64,000 bases of DNA from Bacteroidaceae bacterium (GCA_017534535.1 JAFXVZ010000003.1:1-64000), one strand, 5' to 3'; positions 48,819 to 58,394 are shown, counted from the first letter of the stretch. A program made the numbers and translations. The notes: a model not told the origin generated them from the letters alone.

Positions 48819-49000
48819 ATTAAATAATTGGCGTTTGATTCGCTGTATATTGAAAAGTTTTTGTATTGTTGCGAAAAATTCTAATCATGGAGAGAATAAA
48901 TCGCAGCGGCTATATCAAGTTGGTTCGCAGTTTGCTCGGTAAAGGCGAGGTTGTGGTGTTAACTGGGCATCGTCGTGCTGGTAAGAAGAAGGCTGAATGA
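48819..49000 (+). pseudogene. Truncated DUF4143-type ATPase remnant (copy 2) with leader
   Basis: A 68-bp leader, same length as in copy 1 and closely similar, is followed by ATG 48887 and a 37-residue frame reading MERINRSGYIKLVRSLLGKG and VVVLTGHRRAGK, then KKAE and stop. The break falls at the Walker A motif, as in copy 1. The C-terminal part retained in copy 1 is absent. This, with the scar leader, accounts for the gene-less 442 bp at 48700-49141; 48700-48818 holds nothing I recognise. Confidence 0.82.
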
Positions 49001-49116
49001 AAGAGTGAACAACGATCAATGAACAATGAAGATGTTAAAAGGAAGGTGTATTTGCCCTTAGTTGTTTGTGATTTGAATTAAATCCGCATTTTGAATAAGA
49101 TTTACGGAATTAAATC
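48990..49116. repeat. Scar leader copy 2 (paired with 35365-35490)
   Basis: A 127-bp stretch similar to 35365-35490, including a GAACAAT-type tract (49008-49030) and TTGTTTGTGATTTGAATT. It leads into the WecA-type gene of locus D. Confidence 0.8.
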
Positions 49117-49141
49117 ATTAAAAACTAAAGATTACTGATAA

Positions 49142-50296
49142 ATGAAAGTTTACTTGATTATCATTATATCATCACTTGTTGCATTGTTTTCAGTATCATA
49201 TGCACATTCCAAAATACTGAAAATAGCAAGGCAGCATAATCTGACCGACACGCCGGGAAAAAGGAAAAGTCAACGTCATCCTGTTCCTGTACTTGGAGGG
49301 TTTGCTGTCTTTATAGGTGTAATCTGTGGCCTTGGAATCGCCTGTACTATGGCCGACCTTACCCATGTCTTCCCAGTCGTGATGATGATGGCAATAATGC
49401 TATATATTGGGGCTCTTGATGATTTTATAGGACTATCGCCTATATCTCGTTTTATCATGGAGATATTTATTGTACTTGCGCTTATTTATGGTAGTGGCAT
49501 GTGTATTGATAACTTCAATGGACTATGGGGTATATACAAGATTCCATGGACTATTTCAGTTCCGCTGACTGTATTTGCAGGAGTCGGTATCATCAATTCT
49601 ATCAATATGATAGATGGTATTAATGGACTGTCCTCTGGCCTATGCATGGCTTGTTGCCTTTTTTTCGGTGCAAACTATTTACACCTTGGCGATATGCCAA
49701 ATGCTGTTCTCGCCTTTACAATGGTGTTTTCTTTAATACCATTCTATGTGCATAATGTTTTTGGCTCGAAGTCACAGATGTTCATCGGTGATGCGGGTAC
49801 TATGATGATGGGTATTCTCCTTACGTGGTTTGTGATTCAATATCTCTCATTCTATGGCGTTGAGAGAGGACTTCCTGGCGGTCTCTGTCCTATTGCCAAC
49901 TCTCTCAGTATCCTGAGCGTACCAGTATTCGACACCCTTCGCGTAATGGTCATGAGAATGTTACAATGTAGAAGTCCATTCTCACCAGACAGAACACACC
50001 TTCATCATGCTTTTGTAGATTGTGGCTTCAGCCATATTTCTGCTGCCATTAGTGAGATACTTATCAGTTTGGTGGTGTTTCTGACGAGTAATGTTGCCTA
50101 TTGGTTTGGTTTCTCAGCAGAGACACAATTGTATCTTGTCATCCTTTCTGGCGCTATCTTTGTATGGGGTACATACTTTATTCTTGTCAGATTAAAGAAG
50201 AGTCGAGGTTTTAGACTCTTTACTCTTCGTACACACTTTGAACGTAAGGGCTGGTGGCTTGTATATCAGGACTGGCTGGATGGGAAGAAAAACTGA
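49142..50296 (+). CDS. WecA/MraY-like undecaprenyl-phosphate sugar phosphotransferase
   Basis: A 384-residue membrane enzyme with about eleven helices. TDTPGKRKSQRHPVPVLGGF, IGALDDFIGLSPISRF, SINMIDGINGLSSGLCMACC and FIGDAGTMMMGI carry the Asp residues of the active site, and RTHLHHAFVDCGFS is the typical cytoplasmic-loop His motif. It transfers GlcNAc-1-P or a related sugar phosphate to undecaprenyl phosphate. It is the third initiating enzyme of the window and opens locus D, 11 bp before the flippase. Confidence 0.92.
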   Translation: MKVYLIIIISSLVALFSVSYAHSKILKIARQHNLTDTPGKRKSQRHPVPVLGGFAVFIGVICGLGIACTMADLTHVFPVVMMMAIMLYIGALDDFIGLSPISRFIMEIFIVLALIYGSGMCIDNFNGLWGIYKIPWTISVPLTVFAGVGIINSINMIDGINGLSSGLCMACCLFFGANYLHLGDMPNAVLAFTMVFSLIPFYVHNVFGSKSQMFIGDAGTMMMGILLTWFVIQYLSFYGVERGLPGGLCPIANSLSILSVPVFDTLRVMVMRMLQCRSPFSPDRTHLHHAFVDCGFSHISAAISEILISLVVFLTSNVAYWFGFSAETQLYLVILSGAIFVWGTYFILVRLKKSRGFRLFTLRTHFERKGWWLVYQDWLDGKKN

Positions 50297-50307
50297 TTAT
50301 TATTATT

Positions 50308-51825
50308 ATGTCTCGTACCTCTGTTGCAAATAGAGTTATAAAAAATACGATATGGCTTTATGTGAAGGTTGGTGTTCAATTGTTCACAACCTTATGGGCT
50401 ACTCGTATTGTTTTAAATACACTTGGTGCTTCAGACTTTGGCATTTTCAATATAGTTGGAGGTGCAATAGCCATGTTGGGATTTCTCAATACATCAATGG
50501 CTGTTGCGACTCAGCGTTTTATGTCCTATTCTGAAGGAGAAGGAAACGCAGAAAGACAGAAAGAGATCTTTAATGTAAGTATATTGATGCATCTCTCGAT
50601 TGCGGCAATTATAATCTTGACATTAATCATTTTGGGCTTTGTCTTTTTCAATGGTATCTTATCAATTCCTTTAGGTCGTGAAAATGCCGCATATTTCGTG
50701 TATGCTTCACTTATTGTAAGTACGGTTTTTACAATAATAAGTGTTCCATATGATGCGGTTATTAATGCGCATGAAAATATGCGATTCTATGCTATGATTG
50801 GCATATTTCAGGCCGTGTTAAAGTTATTGGTTGCTTTTGCCTGCTTCTATGTTACATATGACAAACTCATTACATATGGCATTCTGATGGCTTGTATTCC
50901 TGGAGTCTCTCTTGTTATAATATTATCTTATTGTCACAAGAAATATGATGAATGTATAATTAATATACGAAAATACTATAACAAAGAAGTTTCACGAGAA
51001 ATGACAAAATTTGCAGGATGGAATTTTCTTGGGATATCTTCAAGCATGATAGGTAACTATAGCCAAAATATCATTCTGAATCATTTCTTTGGAGTCTTGG
51101 TAAACGCTGCTATGGGAATTATAGTCCAATTGTGTGGACAGCTTATGGTGCTTACCAACAATATGATGAAGGCTGTTAACCCTGTTATAACAAAACTTGC
51201 TGGTTCTAAAAATGAAGAGGAGATGCTTCATTGGAGTTTCATCTCATGTCGTTTTTCGTATTTGTTGTTTGCATGGATCGCTATACCTTTCTGTTTTGAG
51301 TCAAATTATTTACTTCGTATTTGGCTTAAAAATGTTCCGGAATGGACTGTTATATTTATCAGGCTTCAGTTGATACGTACATTGTTGGAACAATTGAGTT
51401 TGGGGATGAATACTGCCCTAAATGCTCAAAACAAAATTAAGATGCTGAATATTCAATCTGCATATCTATTTTCAATTGCCATAATAGTTATATGCCTTTT
51501 ATTCTATCTTGGCTATCCTCCTTATATGCTTTTTATAGTAATGATTGCATTAGTAATCGTACAAACGATTTTGAAGTTGCAGTTGTGTCATAAATATATA
51601 GGAATGGGATATGCTTCTTATTTTAAAGATGTATTTCTCCCTTCTGTTTTTTTAACAATGGCAATGGTAGTGGTTGGTATTGTTTCTTCATGCTATATGG
51701 AAGAAGGTCTTGTTAGAACTGTAATAACATTTATTTCCACATGGATTGTCATGTTGCTAATGTATGTGTCATGTTTTATGAAAAAAGATGAGAAATTAAT
51801 GCTTTCACGTTTGATACGAAGATAG
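50308..51825 (+). CDS. wzx: Wzx-type repeat-unit flippase (second copy)
   Basis: A 505-residue membrane protein with about 12-14 helices when started at the ATG at 50308 (MSRTSVANRVIKNTIWLYVK). TRIVLNTLGASDFGIFNIVG and NYSQNIILNHFFGVLVNAAM correspond to the same positions in the flippase at 1424, so the two are distant paralogues. It should export the locus D repeat unit. Confidence 0.92.
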   Translation: MSRTSVANRVIKNTIWLYVKVGVQLFTTLWATRIVLNTLGASDFGIFNIVGGAIAMLGFLNTSMAVATQRFMSYSEGEGNAERQKEIFNVSILMHLSIAAIIILTLIILGFVFFNGILSIPLGRENAAYFVYASLIVSTVFTIISVPYDAVINAHENMRFYAMIGIFQAVLKLLVAFACFYVTYDKLITYGILMACIPGVSLVIILSYCHKKYDECIINIRKYYNKEVSREMTKFAGWNFLGISSSMIGNYSQNIILNHFFGVLVNAAMGIIVQLCGQLMVLTNNMMKAVNPVITKLAGSKNEEEMLHWSFISCRFSYLLFAWIAIPFCFESNYLLRIWLKNVPEWTVIFIRLQLIRTLLEQLSLGMNTALNAQNKIKMLNIQSAYLFSIAIIVICLLFYLGYPPYMLFIVMIALVIVQTILKLQLCHKYIGMGYASYFKDVFLPSVFLTMAMVVVGIVSSCYMEEGLVRTVITFISTWIVMLLMYVSCFMKKDEKLMLSRLIRR

Positions 51826-51826
51826 T

Positions 51827-51916
51827 ATGAAATATTCGGTATTGGTAAATACATGTGATAAATTTCAAGATTGCTGGAATCCTTTCTTTAAGCTTTCCAT
51901 GAGTAAATATATCTAA
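51827..51916 (+). pseudogene. N-terminal fragment of a polysaccharide gene
   Basis: A 29-residue frame reads MKYSVLVNTCDKFQDCWNPF followed by FKLSMSKYI and stop. I recall an opening of this kind (VNTCDKFxDCWxPFFKL) from Bacteroidetes glycosyltransferase-like capsule proteins; the rest is absent. It fills the gap between the flippase and the next gene. Confidence 0.55.
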
Positions 51917-52911
51917 TGAAGGTAAAAGATTTCATAGTACGTGTTGCGCGTAGAGCTTATCGAATCATCTCACGACGGAAATTCTATCCTCCTGAATGTG
52001 ATTGTGACAGGCAGTCTTCCAACGATAAGATATATGAGTTGCTCGCTGCTGGCAAGCCTTGTATGATAGCAAGGCTTGGAACGGTGGAGATAAATTGTGT
52101 TACAAATTACCTCTGTGTGCATGCTGATAAATCATATTGGGGAAGAATATTAGATTTCATTAAAGATAACACTTATACGCCTTGGTGGTATGATAAAATA
52201 ATTTTCCATCTCAGGAATAATGCAGGTGTGATAGATGCAGATCAAGAAGTAGCGGAACGTTTTTCTGAGCGTTATCTTCAAGATATACCAGAGATAGACC
52301 TGCTCGCTTGCCATCAGTATTATGAGAAATTCATGCCTTTGCGTGGTGATATCCAAAGAGTACAGCTGGAAATGTTGTATCCTTTCTTTGTTGAACGGCC
52401 ATGGACTCGTTTTCTCAAGGGTAAGAAGGTACTTGTTATTCATCCCTTTGAAGATACTATTAAATCTCAATATCAAAAACGTGAACTTTTGTTTTCTAAC
52501 CCTGATATTCTTCCTGCATTTGAACTGAAAACACTTAAGGCCGTTCAAACTATTGCAGGAACCAAGTCGGTGTTTAAGACTTGGTTTGATGCTTTGAAGT
52601 ATATGGAGGACGAGATTGATAAAATCGATTTCGATATTGCGATTATAGGATGTGGAGCCTATGGGTTGCCGCTTGCTGCTCATGTAAAGAGTATTGGCAA
52701 GCAGGCGGTTCATATGGGTGGTGGCACGCAATTATTATTTGGAATATTGGGTAAGCGCTGGACAGAACAATATTCGGGATACTTGCATTATCGTCCTGGT
52801 ATTGATATCAGTTTGGACTATCATCCATTGTTTAATGAGTATTGGGTTTCTCCAAGTCGGCAGGAAAAACCAAAGGGTTCGGAGAAAGTTGAAGGCAGTT
52901 GCTATTGGTAG
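51916..52911 (+). CDS. Putative GT-D-type glycosyltransferase (DUF1792-like)
   Basis: A 331-residue soluble protein. CMIARLGTVEINCV has the RxGxxE arrangement of DUF1792 / GT-D enzymes, normally RxGDGE. A second conserved area reads IIGCGAYGLPLAAHVKSIGK then HMGGGTQLLFGILGKRW, commonly seen in capsule-locus proteins annotated as unknown or as GT-D. The last 20 residues are low in conservation. It probably adds a sugar in the locus D pathway. The family is less certain than for the GT2 and GT4 genes. Confidence 0.65.
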   Translation: MKVKDFIVRVARRAYRIISRRKFYPPECDCDRQSSNDKIYELLAAGKPCMIARLGTVEINCVTNYLCVHADKSYWGRILDFIKDNTYTPWWYDKIIFHLRNNAGVIDADQEVAERFSERYLQDIPEIDLLACHQYYEKFMPLRGDIQRVQLEMLYPFFVERPWTRFLKGKKVLVIHPFEDTIKSQYQKRELLFSNPDILPAFELKTLKAVQTIAGTKSVFKTWFDALKYMEDEIDKIDFDIAIIGCGAYGLPLAAHVKSIGKQAVHMGGGTQLLFGILGKRWTEQYSGYLHYRPGIDISLDYHPLFNEYWVSPSRQEKPKGSEKVEGSCYW

Positions 52912-52917
52912 TTTATC

Positions 52918-54198
52918 GTGGTTAATATTGATCTTCTATATAGCTTTATTTTATGTCTTGTTTTTGCAATAGCTAATTTCCTCAAATTGGGTTTGCGGAA
53001 CAAAACATACGCTCTTCCCTCTACATTCTTTGCTTTGATGTGGGGATTGACTTCTTTGGGCGGATTCCTGTATTCGAATCTTTTGACAGGTATTGCCAAA
53101 AATTATTTTGATGACGTTTACCTTCAGGAAATAAGCTCTTACCAATTATCAATGTTGATAGTTGTTTTTGCTGCGTTCCTTTTGGCCCGATTTACACGGA
53201 GGGAAATATCAGTTGAGGATTTTTCTGGATTTGACAGCTCAGTTATTGTTGATATTAGACATAAGACGCAATGGATTCTATATCTGTTTTTTATCCTAGG
53301 AATATATCGACTGATTTCTGTTACGTCGGTAACAGGCTGGGATTATTCTGCTATAAGAACATACTATCTTGATTCCCGTCATAATTTTAGTGAATATGAG
53401 CTATATTTTCTTCGTATTGCAAGTTATTTGTCCCAATTTGCTGTGTTATATATTTGCATCTTGGGTATGGAATCAGCATTAATAGGCATTAAACTGAGAA
53501 AAGTTGTCACAGATTTTCTTTTATTTGCACCAATGATGATGTCGTTAGGAGGACGGCTGTTCATCCTTGCTTTCTTTGCACCTTTTATTTTTTCCTATCT
53601 TCTTACATATTCTATAGCTAGGGATAAGGAGAAAAAGATAGACAGGAAGCTTTTACTTGTTCTTGGTTTGCCTGTTGTGATGGTTATTGTCGTACAGATC
53701 CTGAAGATGGATGAGACAATAAGTACGGAGACTATTGGGGCTTATTCAACTGAGGTTTTCTACACATCCTCTTCTTATATACACATGAAAGAGCTATGGT
53801 ATAGTCTGCCGGACGAATTTCCATTGGGATATGGCCTTAATAGTTTAGGTGTAGGTTCACCAGTATATAGTCAAATTTTAGAGATATGGGAACTTGAGAA
53901 TAATCCCGCTTCGGTATGTGTTCCTTCCATGATACCACAAGCATTCCTTGATTTTGGAAAAAATGGAAGTCTTGTGTTTTTTTTTATAGTGTTTTATTTA
54001 ATCGAGGACAGGGCTATGGTATGCATGAAGAGTCTTACGTTAAAGAATATGCTAATTATTATTCTGCTTTGTCTGGTAACATATCAAACAGTAATGTCAA
54101 GTGCATTTTACTGTTTGCGCGCTTTTATTGTCGGGTATGTCTGTCTGATTATATTTAATCGGTTTTGCCATTCGAAAATTGTTAAGACTCCTTATTGA
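52918..54198 (+). CDS. Wzy-like O-antigen/capsule polymerase of locus D
   Basis: A 426-residue protein with about 11-12 membrane helices from a GTG start. It has a large periplasmic loop (about 265-345) containing YSTEVFYTSSSYIHMKELWY and FPLGYGLNSLGVGSP, typical of oligosaccharide repeat-unit polymerases. It follows the flippase by two genes. It is unrelated to the EpsG-type protein at 7884, so loci A and D have different polymerases. Confidence 0.82.
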   Translation: MVNIDLLYSFILCLVFAIANFLKLGLRNKTYALPSTFFALMWGLTSLGGFLYSNLLTGIAKNYFDDVYLQEISSYQLSMLIVVFAAFLLARFTRREISVEDFSGFDSSVIVDIRHKTQWILYLFFILGIYRLISVTSVTGWDYSAIRTYYLDSRHNFSEYELYFLRIASYLSQFAVLYICILGMESALIGIKLRKVVTDFLLFAPMMMSLGGRLFILAFFAPFIFSYLLTYSIARDKEKKIDRKLLLVLGLPVVMVIVVQILKMDETISTETIGAYSTEVFYTSSSYIHMKELWYSLPDEFPLGYGLNSLGVGSPVYSQILEIWELENNPASVCVPSMIPQAFLDFGKNGSLVFFFIVFYLIEDRAMVCMKSLTLKNMLIIILLCLVTYQTVMSSAFYCLRAFIVGYVCLIIFNRFCHSKIVKTPY

Positions 54199-54241
54199 CT
54201 TTAATACTTCTATTATTATCTCTGTTATTTGTAGCTAAGTT

Positions 54242-54904
54242 ATGTTCAAGTCGTTATTCCTTCATAACATAATAAAAATTGTTTACATAAACTTCCATTT
54301 TTTGCCGTTTAGACAAGCGATAAAGTTTCCTATTGATATTTACGGTAAACTACGTATCGTGAATGATAGTGGGAAAATATGTATAAACGGAAATATTAGA
54401 CCTGGAATGATTAAATTGGGTTCACAAGGTCGTGATATGTTTCCACTCGATCCCGTTATTCTTGATATCAGAGGCAGTCTTTGTTTCAACGGCTCCTTTT
54501 ATATAGGTTGTGGAAGCACAATAAGGGTAGAAAACGGGGCGAATCTGTCTATTGGGACAAATTCAAGATTCGGAGCTCAATCGATTCTATTCTGTGAAGA
54601 CAGTATTAAAATCGGTTCTCAGGTTGGAGGTTCATGGAGATGTCAGGTGATGGATACGGATAGGCATGAAATCAGAAATCTGAATACAGGTGTTATATCG
54701 CCGTCACATAAACCTATTGAAATAGGTGACAATGTATGGATAGGAAATAATGTATTTATAAATAAAGGAACAAGAATTCCTGCCAATATTATAATCGCTT
54801 CAAAATCCTTGTGTAATAAGGATTATTCTAATGTACCTGCTTTTTCTGTACTAGCAGGAATACCGGCTAAAGTAGTTGCTTCAGATAAACAAAGAATATG
54901 GTAG
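54242..54904 (+). CDS. Left-handed beta-helix O-acetyltransferase
   Basis: A 220-residue protein with hexapeptide repeats (about 75-205), including STIRVENGANLSIGTNSRFG and IEIGDNVWIGNNVFINKGTR, and the C-terminal FSVLAGIPAKVVASDKQR. It fits WbbJ/serine-acetyltransferase-like enzymes that acetylate sugars from acetyl-CoA. It overlaps the next GT2 gene by 7 bp. Confidence 0.85.
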   Translation: MFKSLFLHNIIKIVYINFHFLPFRQAIKFPIDIYGKLRIVNDSGKICINGNIRPGMIKLGSQGRDMFPLDPVILDIRGSLCFNGSFYIGCGSTIRVENGANLSIGTNSRFGAQSILFCEDSIKIGSQVGGSWRCQVMDTDRHEIRNLNTGVISPSHKPIEIGDNVWIGNNVFINKGTRIPANIIIASKSLCNKDYSNVPAFSVLAGIPAKVVASDKQRIW

Positions 54905-55731
54905 CAATCGCAATTCTCATTGCATGTCATAATCGGAGGCAAACTTCATTGGCTTGTCTTGATAAACTATACGGTATAAGGAAGGATATTGACATCTATT
55001 GCGTTGATGACAATTCTACAGACGGTACTGCTGATGCTATTCGTGAGGAATTTCCTCTGGTGAATCTCATTCATGGAGATGGCAATCTTTTTTGGTGTAG
55101 AGGAATGAGGAAAGCATGGATTGAAGCATCAAAAAGTAAGGATTATGACTTCTATTTTTGGCTGAATGACGATTTGCTTCTCTATGACGACAGCTTTGAG
55201 GAGATGCTACAGTGTAGTGAACTGATGAACCATATGGCTATAATTGCCGGTTTGGTACAGGAAACAACCACTAAGCAGGTTATTTACGGCGGTTATGATA
55301 AAAACAAGCATCTTATAGCAGCTAACGGAACCCTCAATGAGGTAGATAATTTGAATGGTAATTTCGTTCTTGTGCCAAAATGCGTTTTTGAAAAAATAGG
55401 TGTTTTTGATCCTGTCTATCATCATGACCTCGGGGATGTCGCATATGGGCATGAAGCGCATAGGCAAGGACTGCATGTGTGTACTTCAAGAAAGTATATA
55501 GGATGTACGAATGCCGCATTGAAAAGTAGAGATGTAAGGATACGTCTTAACGGAGTGTCAGTAGTAGAAAGGTTTAAGAAACTATATTCTCCATTAGGAA
55601 GCAATCCGTTTATTACTTTCCATTTTCTAAGAAGGTATAAAGGTATTATCAGGGCTGTTCTGTTTTTTGTTTATGTCCATATAATTAATTTGCTGCCTGA
55701 TAGCATTTGGTCAAGAATCTCAAGATCATGA
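54898..55731 (+). CDS. Glycosyltransferase family 2 (rhamnosyltransferase-like)
   Basis: A 277-residue GT-A enzyme. AIAILIACHNRRQTSLACLD, VDDNSTDGTADAIREEFP, GDGNLFWCRGMRKAWIEASK and the metal-binding NDDLLLYDDSFEEM resemble the WcaA/RfbF-like GT2 enzymes. It overlaps the acetyltransferase gene by 7 bp and the next GT4 gene by 4 bp (ATGA). Confidence 0.88.
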   Translation: MVAIAILIACHNRRQTSLACLDKLYGIRKDIDIYCVDDNSTDGTADAIREEFPLVNLIHGDGNLFWCRGMRKAWIEASKSKDYDFYFWLNDDLLLYDDSFEEMLQCSELMNHMAIIAGLVQETTTKQVIYGGYDKNKHLIAANGTLNEVDNLNGNFVLVPKCVFEKIGVFDPVYHHDLGDVAYGHEAHRQGLHVCTSRKYIGCTNAALKSRDVRIRLNGVSVVERFKKLYSPLGSNPFITFHFLRRYKGIIRAVLFFVYVHIINLLPDSIWSRISRS

Positions 55732-56855
55732 AAATCCTATCCTTCATATCTTCTCTCGATATTAATGATGGTGGTCCTTCACGTAGTGTGCCGATGCTTG
55801 TCAAAGGATTGGCTGAGCTAGGCGTGGATGTAACGCTGATGACCATCTGTTCAGAGAACATGAATGTTCATGCGCTGGAGGGAAGTACTGCAAAACTGAA
55901 GTTGCTGGAACCTTCTTTCTCCCGAGGGGAAATAGCTCAATACCTTAAGGATGAGAAATTCCAGTTGATTCAGATTCAGAGTATGTGGGAATTGCCCTAT
56001 CATAAGGTGATGGTAGAGGCTCGAAGATTGGGTATTCCGTATATCGTAACTCCTCGTGGCATGCTTGAGCCGTGGAGCCTTTCTCAGAAGAAATGGAAGA
56101 AGAAACTGGCTTGGTGGCTATACCAGCGTAATGATGTGCAGAAATCTGTTTGTGTCTTCACTACGGCCAAAAAGGAGGCAGAACATGTGAGTGAACTCGG
56201 AGTCACGACATGTAAGGCTGTTATTCCAAATGGTATAGAGACAAGCAGCTATCCATGCAAGACATCTGTTGACCACGTTAATAAGCAAGTACTGTTCCTT
56301 GGTCGAATGCATGTCAAGAAGGGGATTGAAATCCTATTTGATGCTTGGAAACGTATTCATGCTGATTATTCCGACTGGCGGTTGCTCGTCGTTGGCAATG
56401 GAGAGCCTGAATATATTCAAAGTTTGGAGAACAGGATGGAGAGTTTAGGCCTGAAGGATAGCATAAAGGTTCTCCCGCCTGTTTACGGAAATGATAAGAT
56501 ACAACTTTATCAGGAGTCTGCACTTTTCTGCCTGCCTTCATTTAGCGAGAACTTCGGTATGGTGATTGCTGAGGCTATGTCGTGTGGTACGCCTGTAATA
56601 ACCACAACAAACTGTCCTTGGGATATCCTGAATGAAACAAATACAGGATGGTGTGTTAACCTAAGTGTGGATAATCTTGAATATGCTCTTCGTAAAGCTT
56701 TGTCCATGAGTTCAGCAGAACTTTATGATAGGGGACAGAGGGCAAGCCAACTTATTTATGACAACTTCGACTACCGTAGTGTCACTCGTAAAACTTTGAG
56801 TTTGTATGAGTGGCTGCTGAATGGCGGTAAGAAACCTGCATTCGTATATGAGTGA
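55728..56855 (+). CDS. Glycosyltransferase family 4
   Basis: A 375-residue GT-B enzyme from the ATG at 55728. KILSFISSLDINDGGPSRSV is a typical GT4 opening with the GGPS loop. PRGMLEPWSLSQKKWKK, VLFLGRMHVKKGIEILFDAW and LPSFSENFGMVIAEAMSCGT with the E-x7-E type motif follow. The arrangement is close to WcaL/WcaC-type transferases. It overlaps the preceding gene by ATGA and the next by 8 bp. Confidence 0.9.
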   Translation: MKILSFISSLDINDGGPSRSVPMLVKGLAELGVDVTLMTICSENMNVHALEGSTAKLKLLEPSFSRGEIAQYLKDEKFQLIQIQSMWELPYHKVMVEARRLGIPYIVTPRGMLEPWSLSQKKWKKKLAWWLYQRNDVQKSVCVFTTAKKEAEHVSELGVTTCKAVIPNGIETSSYPCKTSVDHVNKQVLFLGRMHVKKGIEILFDAWKRIHADYSDWRLLVVGNGEPEYIQSLENRMESLGLKDSIKVLPPVYGNDKIQLYQESALFCLPSFSENFGMVIAEAMSCGTPVITTTNCPWDILNETNTGWCVNLSVDNLEYALRKALSMSSAELYDRGQRASQLIYDNFDYRSVTRKTLSLYEWLLNGGKKPAFVYE

Positions 56856-57819
56856 AATAATGAAAAAAGAAAGGATCCTAGAGTTGGACATGGCTAAGGG
56901 AGTATTCATCCTTTTGATGGTGCTCTTTCATCTTGGATTGTTTAATACAACATATCCTTTTTTGTGCCAGATAATATATTCATTTCTCATGCTTGGCTTC
57001 ATGTTGATCAGCGGCTACTTGTTTTCTGTCAATAAAGAGCCTCGGCAATTTATGAAGGGATTATATGGTATTGTTGTGCCATATTGTGTATTTGAAATAG
57101 TATATTTATTGGGAGTGGGTGCGCTTGGGGAATCCTTAGGTGCCTCCAATACCTTTGACGGCGGGGTGCTTGCTTTGTTGGGAAAAGTAGCTTTGTCTCC
57201 TTCTGGCACTTTCTGGTATTTGCATACAATGGCTATCTGTTTGACAGTCTATTATTTAGTTAATCGATATGTTGTAAAAGGATTATCAGGCATTCTGATT
57301 TCGGCTGTCATCTTATATGCTTTGTCTTTAGCGATAGCTGGCCTTAGATGGGGAGACGCTATTAATTTTATAATAGGTTTTCTATTCAGATACGCCAATT
57401 GGGAAATAAAAGAGAAATTGAAGTCTCCAGTATCATTATTGTGTTTTGTTTTGATATGTGTATTTGCCAATGATATTTCAAGAGATTCTGTTGTTAGCAT
57501 AGGACTCGCTTTTACAAGCCTTGGTTTTATATTTGATTTGAAGGAAAGAATACCGAAGTGTTTATCCAATTTTATTGCATATATAGGAAGAAATTCTTTT
57601 GCTATTTTCCTTTTTTCCCCGTTTTTTACAGTGTTTACAAAGTTTTACGCTCCTCTCTTTGCCTTTGATGGCTCTGCCATTCTTTGGACTATATTCAGTT
57701 TGTCATTGGTTGTTTCCCTTTGCCTGTTTAGTGCAATGTTGTTTGACAGATTGTCGTTATCTCGCATTATTGCGGGGAAGAATATATACTCCAGCTATAA
57801 GCCAATGGCAAAGGACTAA
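56848..57819 (+). CDS. Acyltransferase family 3 membrane protein
   Basis: About 319-323 residues with some ten membrane helices; the start is the ATG at 56848 or 56860. KKERILELDMAKGVFILLMV then LFHLGLF shows the R/K...H arrangement of the family. It likely transfers an acetyl group to a sugar of the locus D repeat unit. It overlaps the GT4 gene by 8 bp, suggesting coupling. Confidence 0.82.
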   Translation: MSEIMKKERILELDMAKGVFILLMVLFHLGLFNTTYPFLCQIIYSFLMLGFMLISGYLFSVNKEPRQFMKGLYGIVVPYCVFEIVYLLGVGALGESLGASNTFDGGVLALLGKVALSPSGTFWYLHTMAICLTVYYLVNRYVVKGLSGILISAVILYALSLAIAGLRWGDAINFIIGFLFRYANWEIKEKLKSPVSLLCFVLICVFANDISRDSVVSIGLAFTSLGFIFDLKERIPKCLSNFIAYIGRNSFAIFLFSPFFTVFTKFYAPLFAFDGSAILWTIFSLSLVVSLCLFSAMLFDRLSLSRIIAGKNIYSSYKPMAKD

Positions 57820-57839
57820 ATACATAATAGAATTTGTAT

Positions 57840-58394
57840 ATGACAGCAACAAAAATCGATTTATCAAAGTACGAGAATCACTTGGGCCGCAAGCATCAGG
57901 TGACACGTCTTTTGTGGAGTGTCACTTGGACACTGTGTGCAAGGTGGCTGCCCAGAAATGTGGGCAAGGGCTGGAAAAATATCCTCCTTCGTCTTTTCGG
58001 TGCAAAGATTGCGAAGACGGCTCATGTATATAGCTCCGCAAAAGTATATTATCCCGCAAATCTTACGATGGGAGAGTATTCGTGTCTGGCAAGTGATGTG
58101 GATTGCTATAATGTCGCTCCTATCACCATTGGAGCCAACACTACAGTATCTCAAGGGGCCTATCTCTGTACGGCAAGTCATGATGTTACAAATCCTCTCA
58201 ATCCATTGATTACAGCTCCTATTATTATAGAGGATCAGGCATGGGTGGGGGCACGGGCATTTGTCGGTATGGGAGTCTCCATCGGTCAAGGTGCTGTTGT
58301 TGGGGCTACAGCAAGTGTTTTTAAGGACGTAGAGCCTTGGACTATCGTTGGAGGGAATCCTGCTAAGTTTATTAAGAAAAGGGAAATACAATAA
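57840..58394 (+). CDS. WcaF-like colanic-acid-type acetyltransferase
   Basis: A 184-residue left-handed beta-helix protein. A helical N-terminus (TRLLWSVTWTLCARWLPRNV) precedes hexapeptide repeats with HVYSSAKVYYPANLTMGEYS, GAYLCTASHDVTNPLNPLIT and VGGNPAKFIKKREIQ. That order is characteristic of WcaF-type sugar acetyltransferases. It lies between an acyltransferase-3 gene and two GT2 genes. Confidence 0.88.
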   Translation: MTATKIDLSKYENHLGRKHQVTRLLWSVTWTLCARWLPRNVGKGWKNILLRLFGAKIAKTAHVYSSAKVYYPANLTMGEYSCLASDVDCYNVAPITIGANTTVSQGAYLCTASHDVTNPLNPLITAPIIIEDQAWVGARAFVGMGVSIGQGAVVGATASVFKDVEPWTIVGGNPAKFIKKREIQ

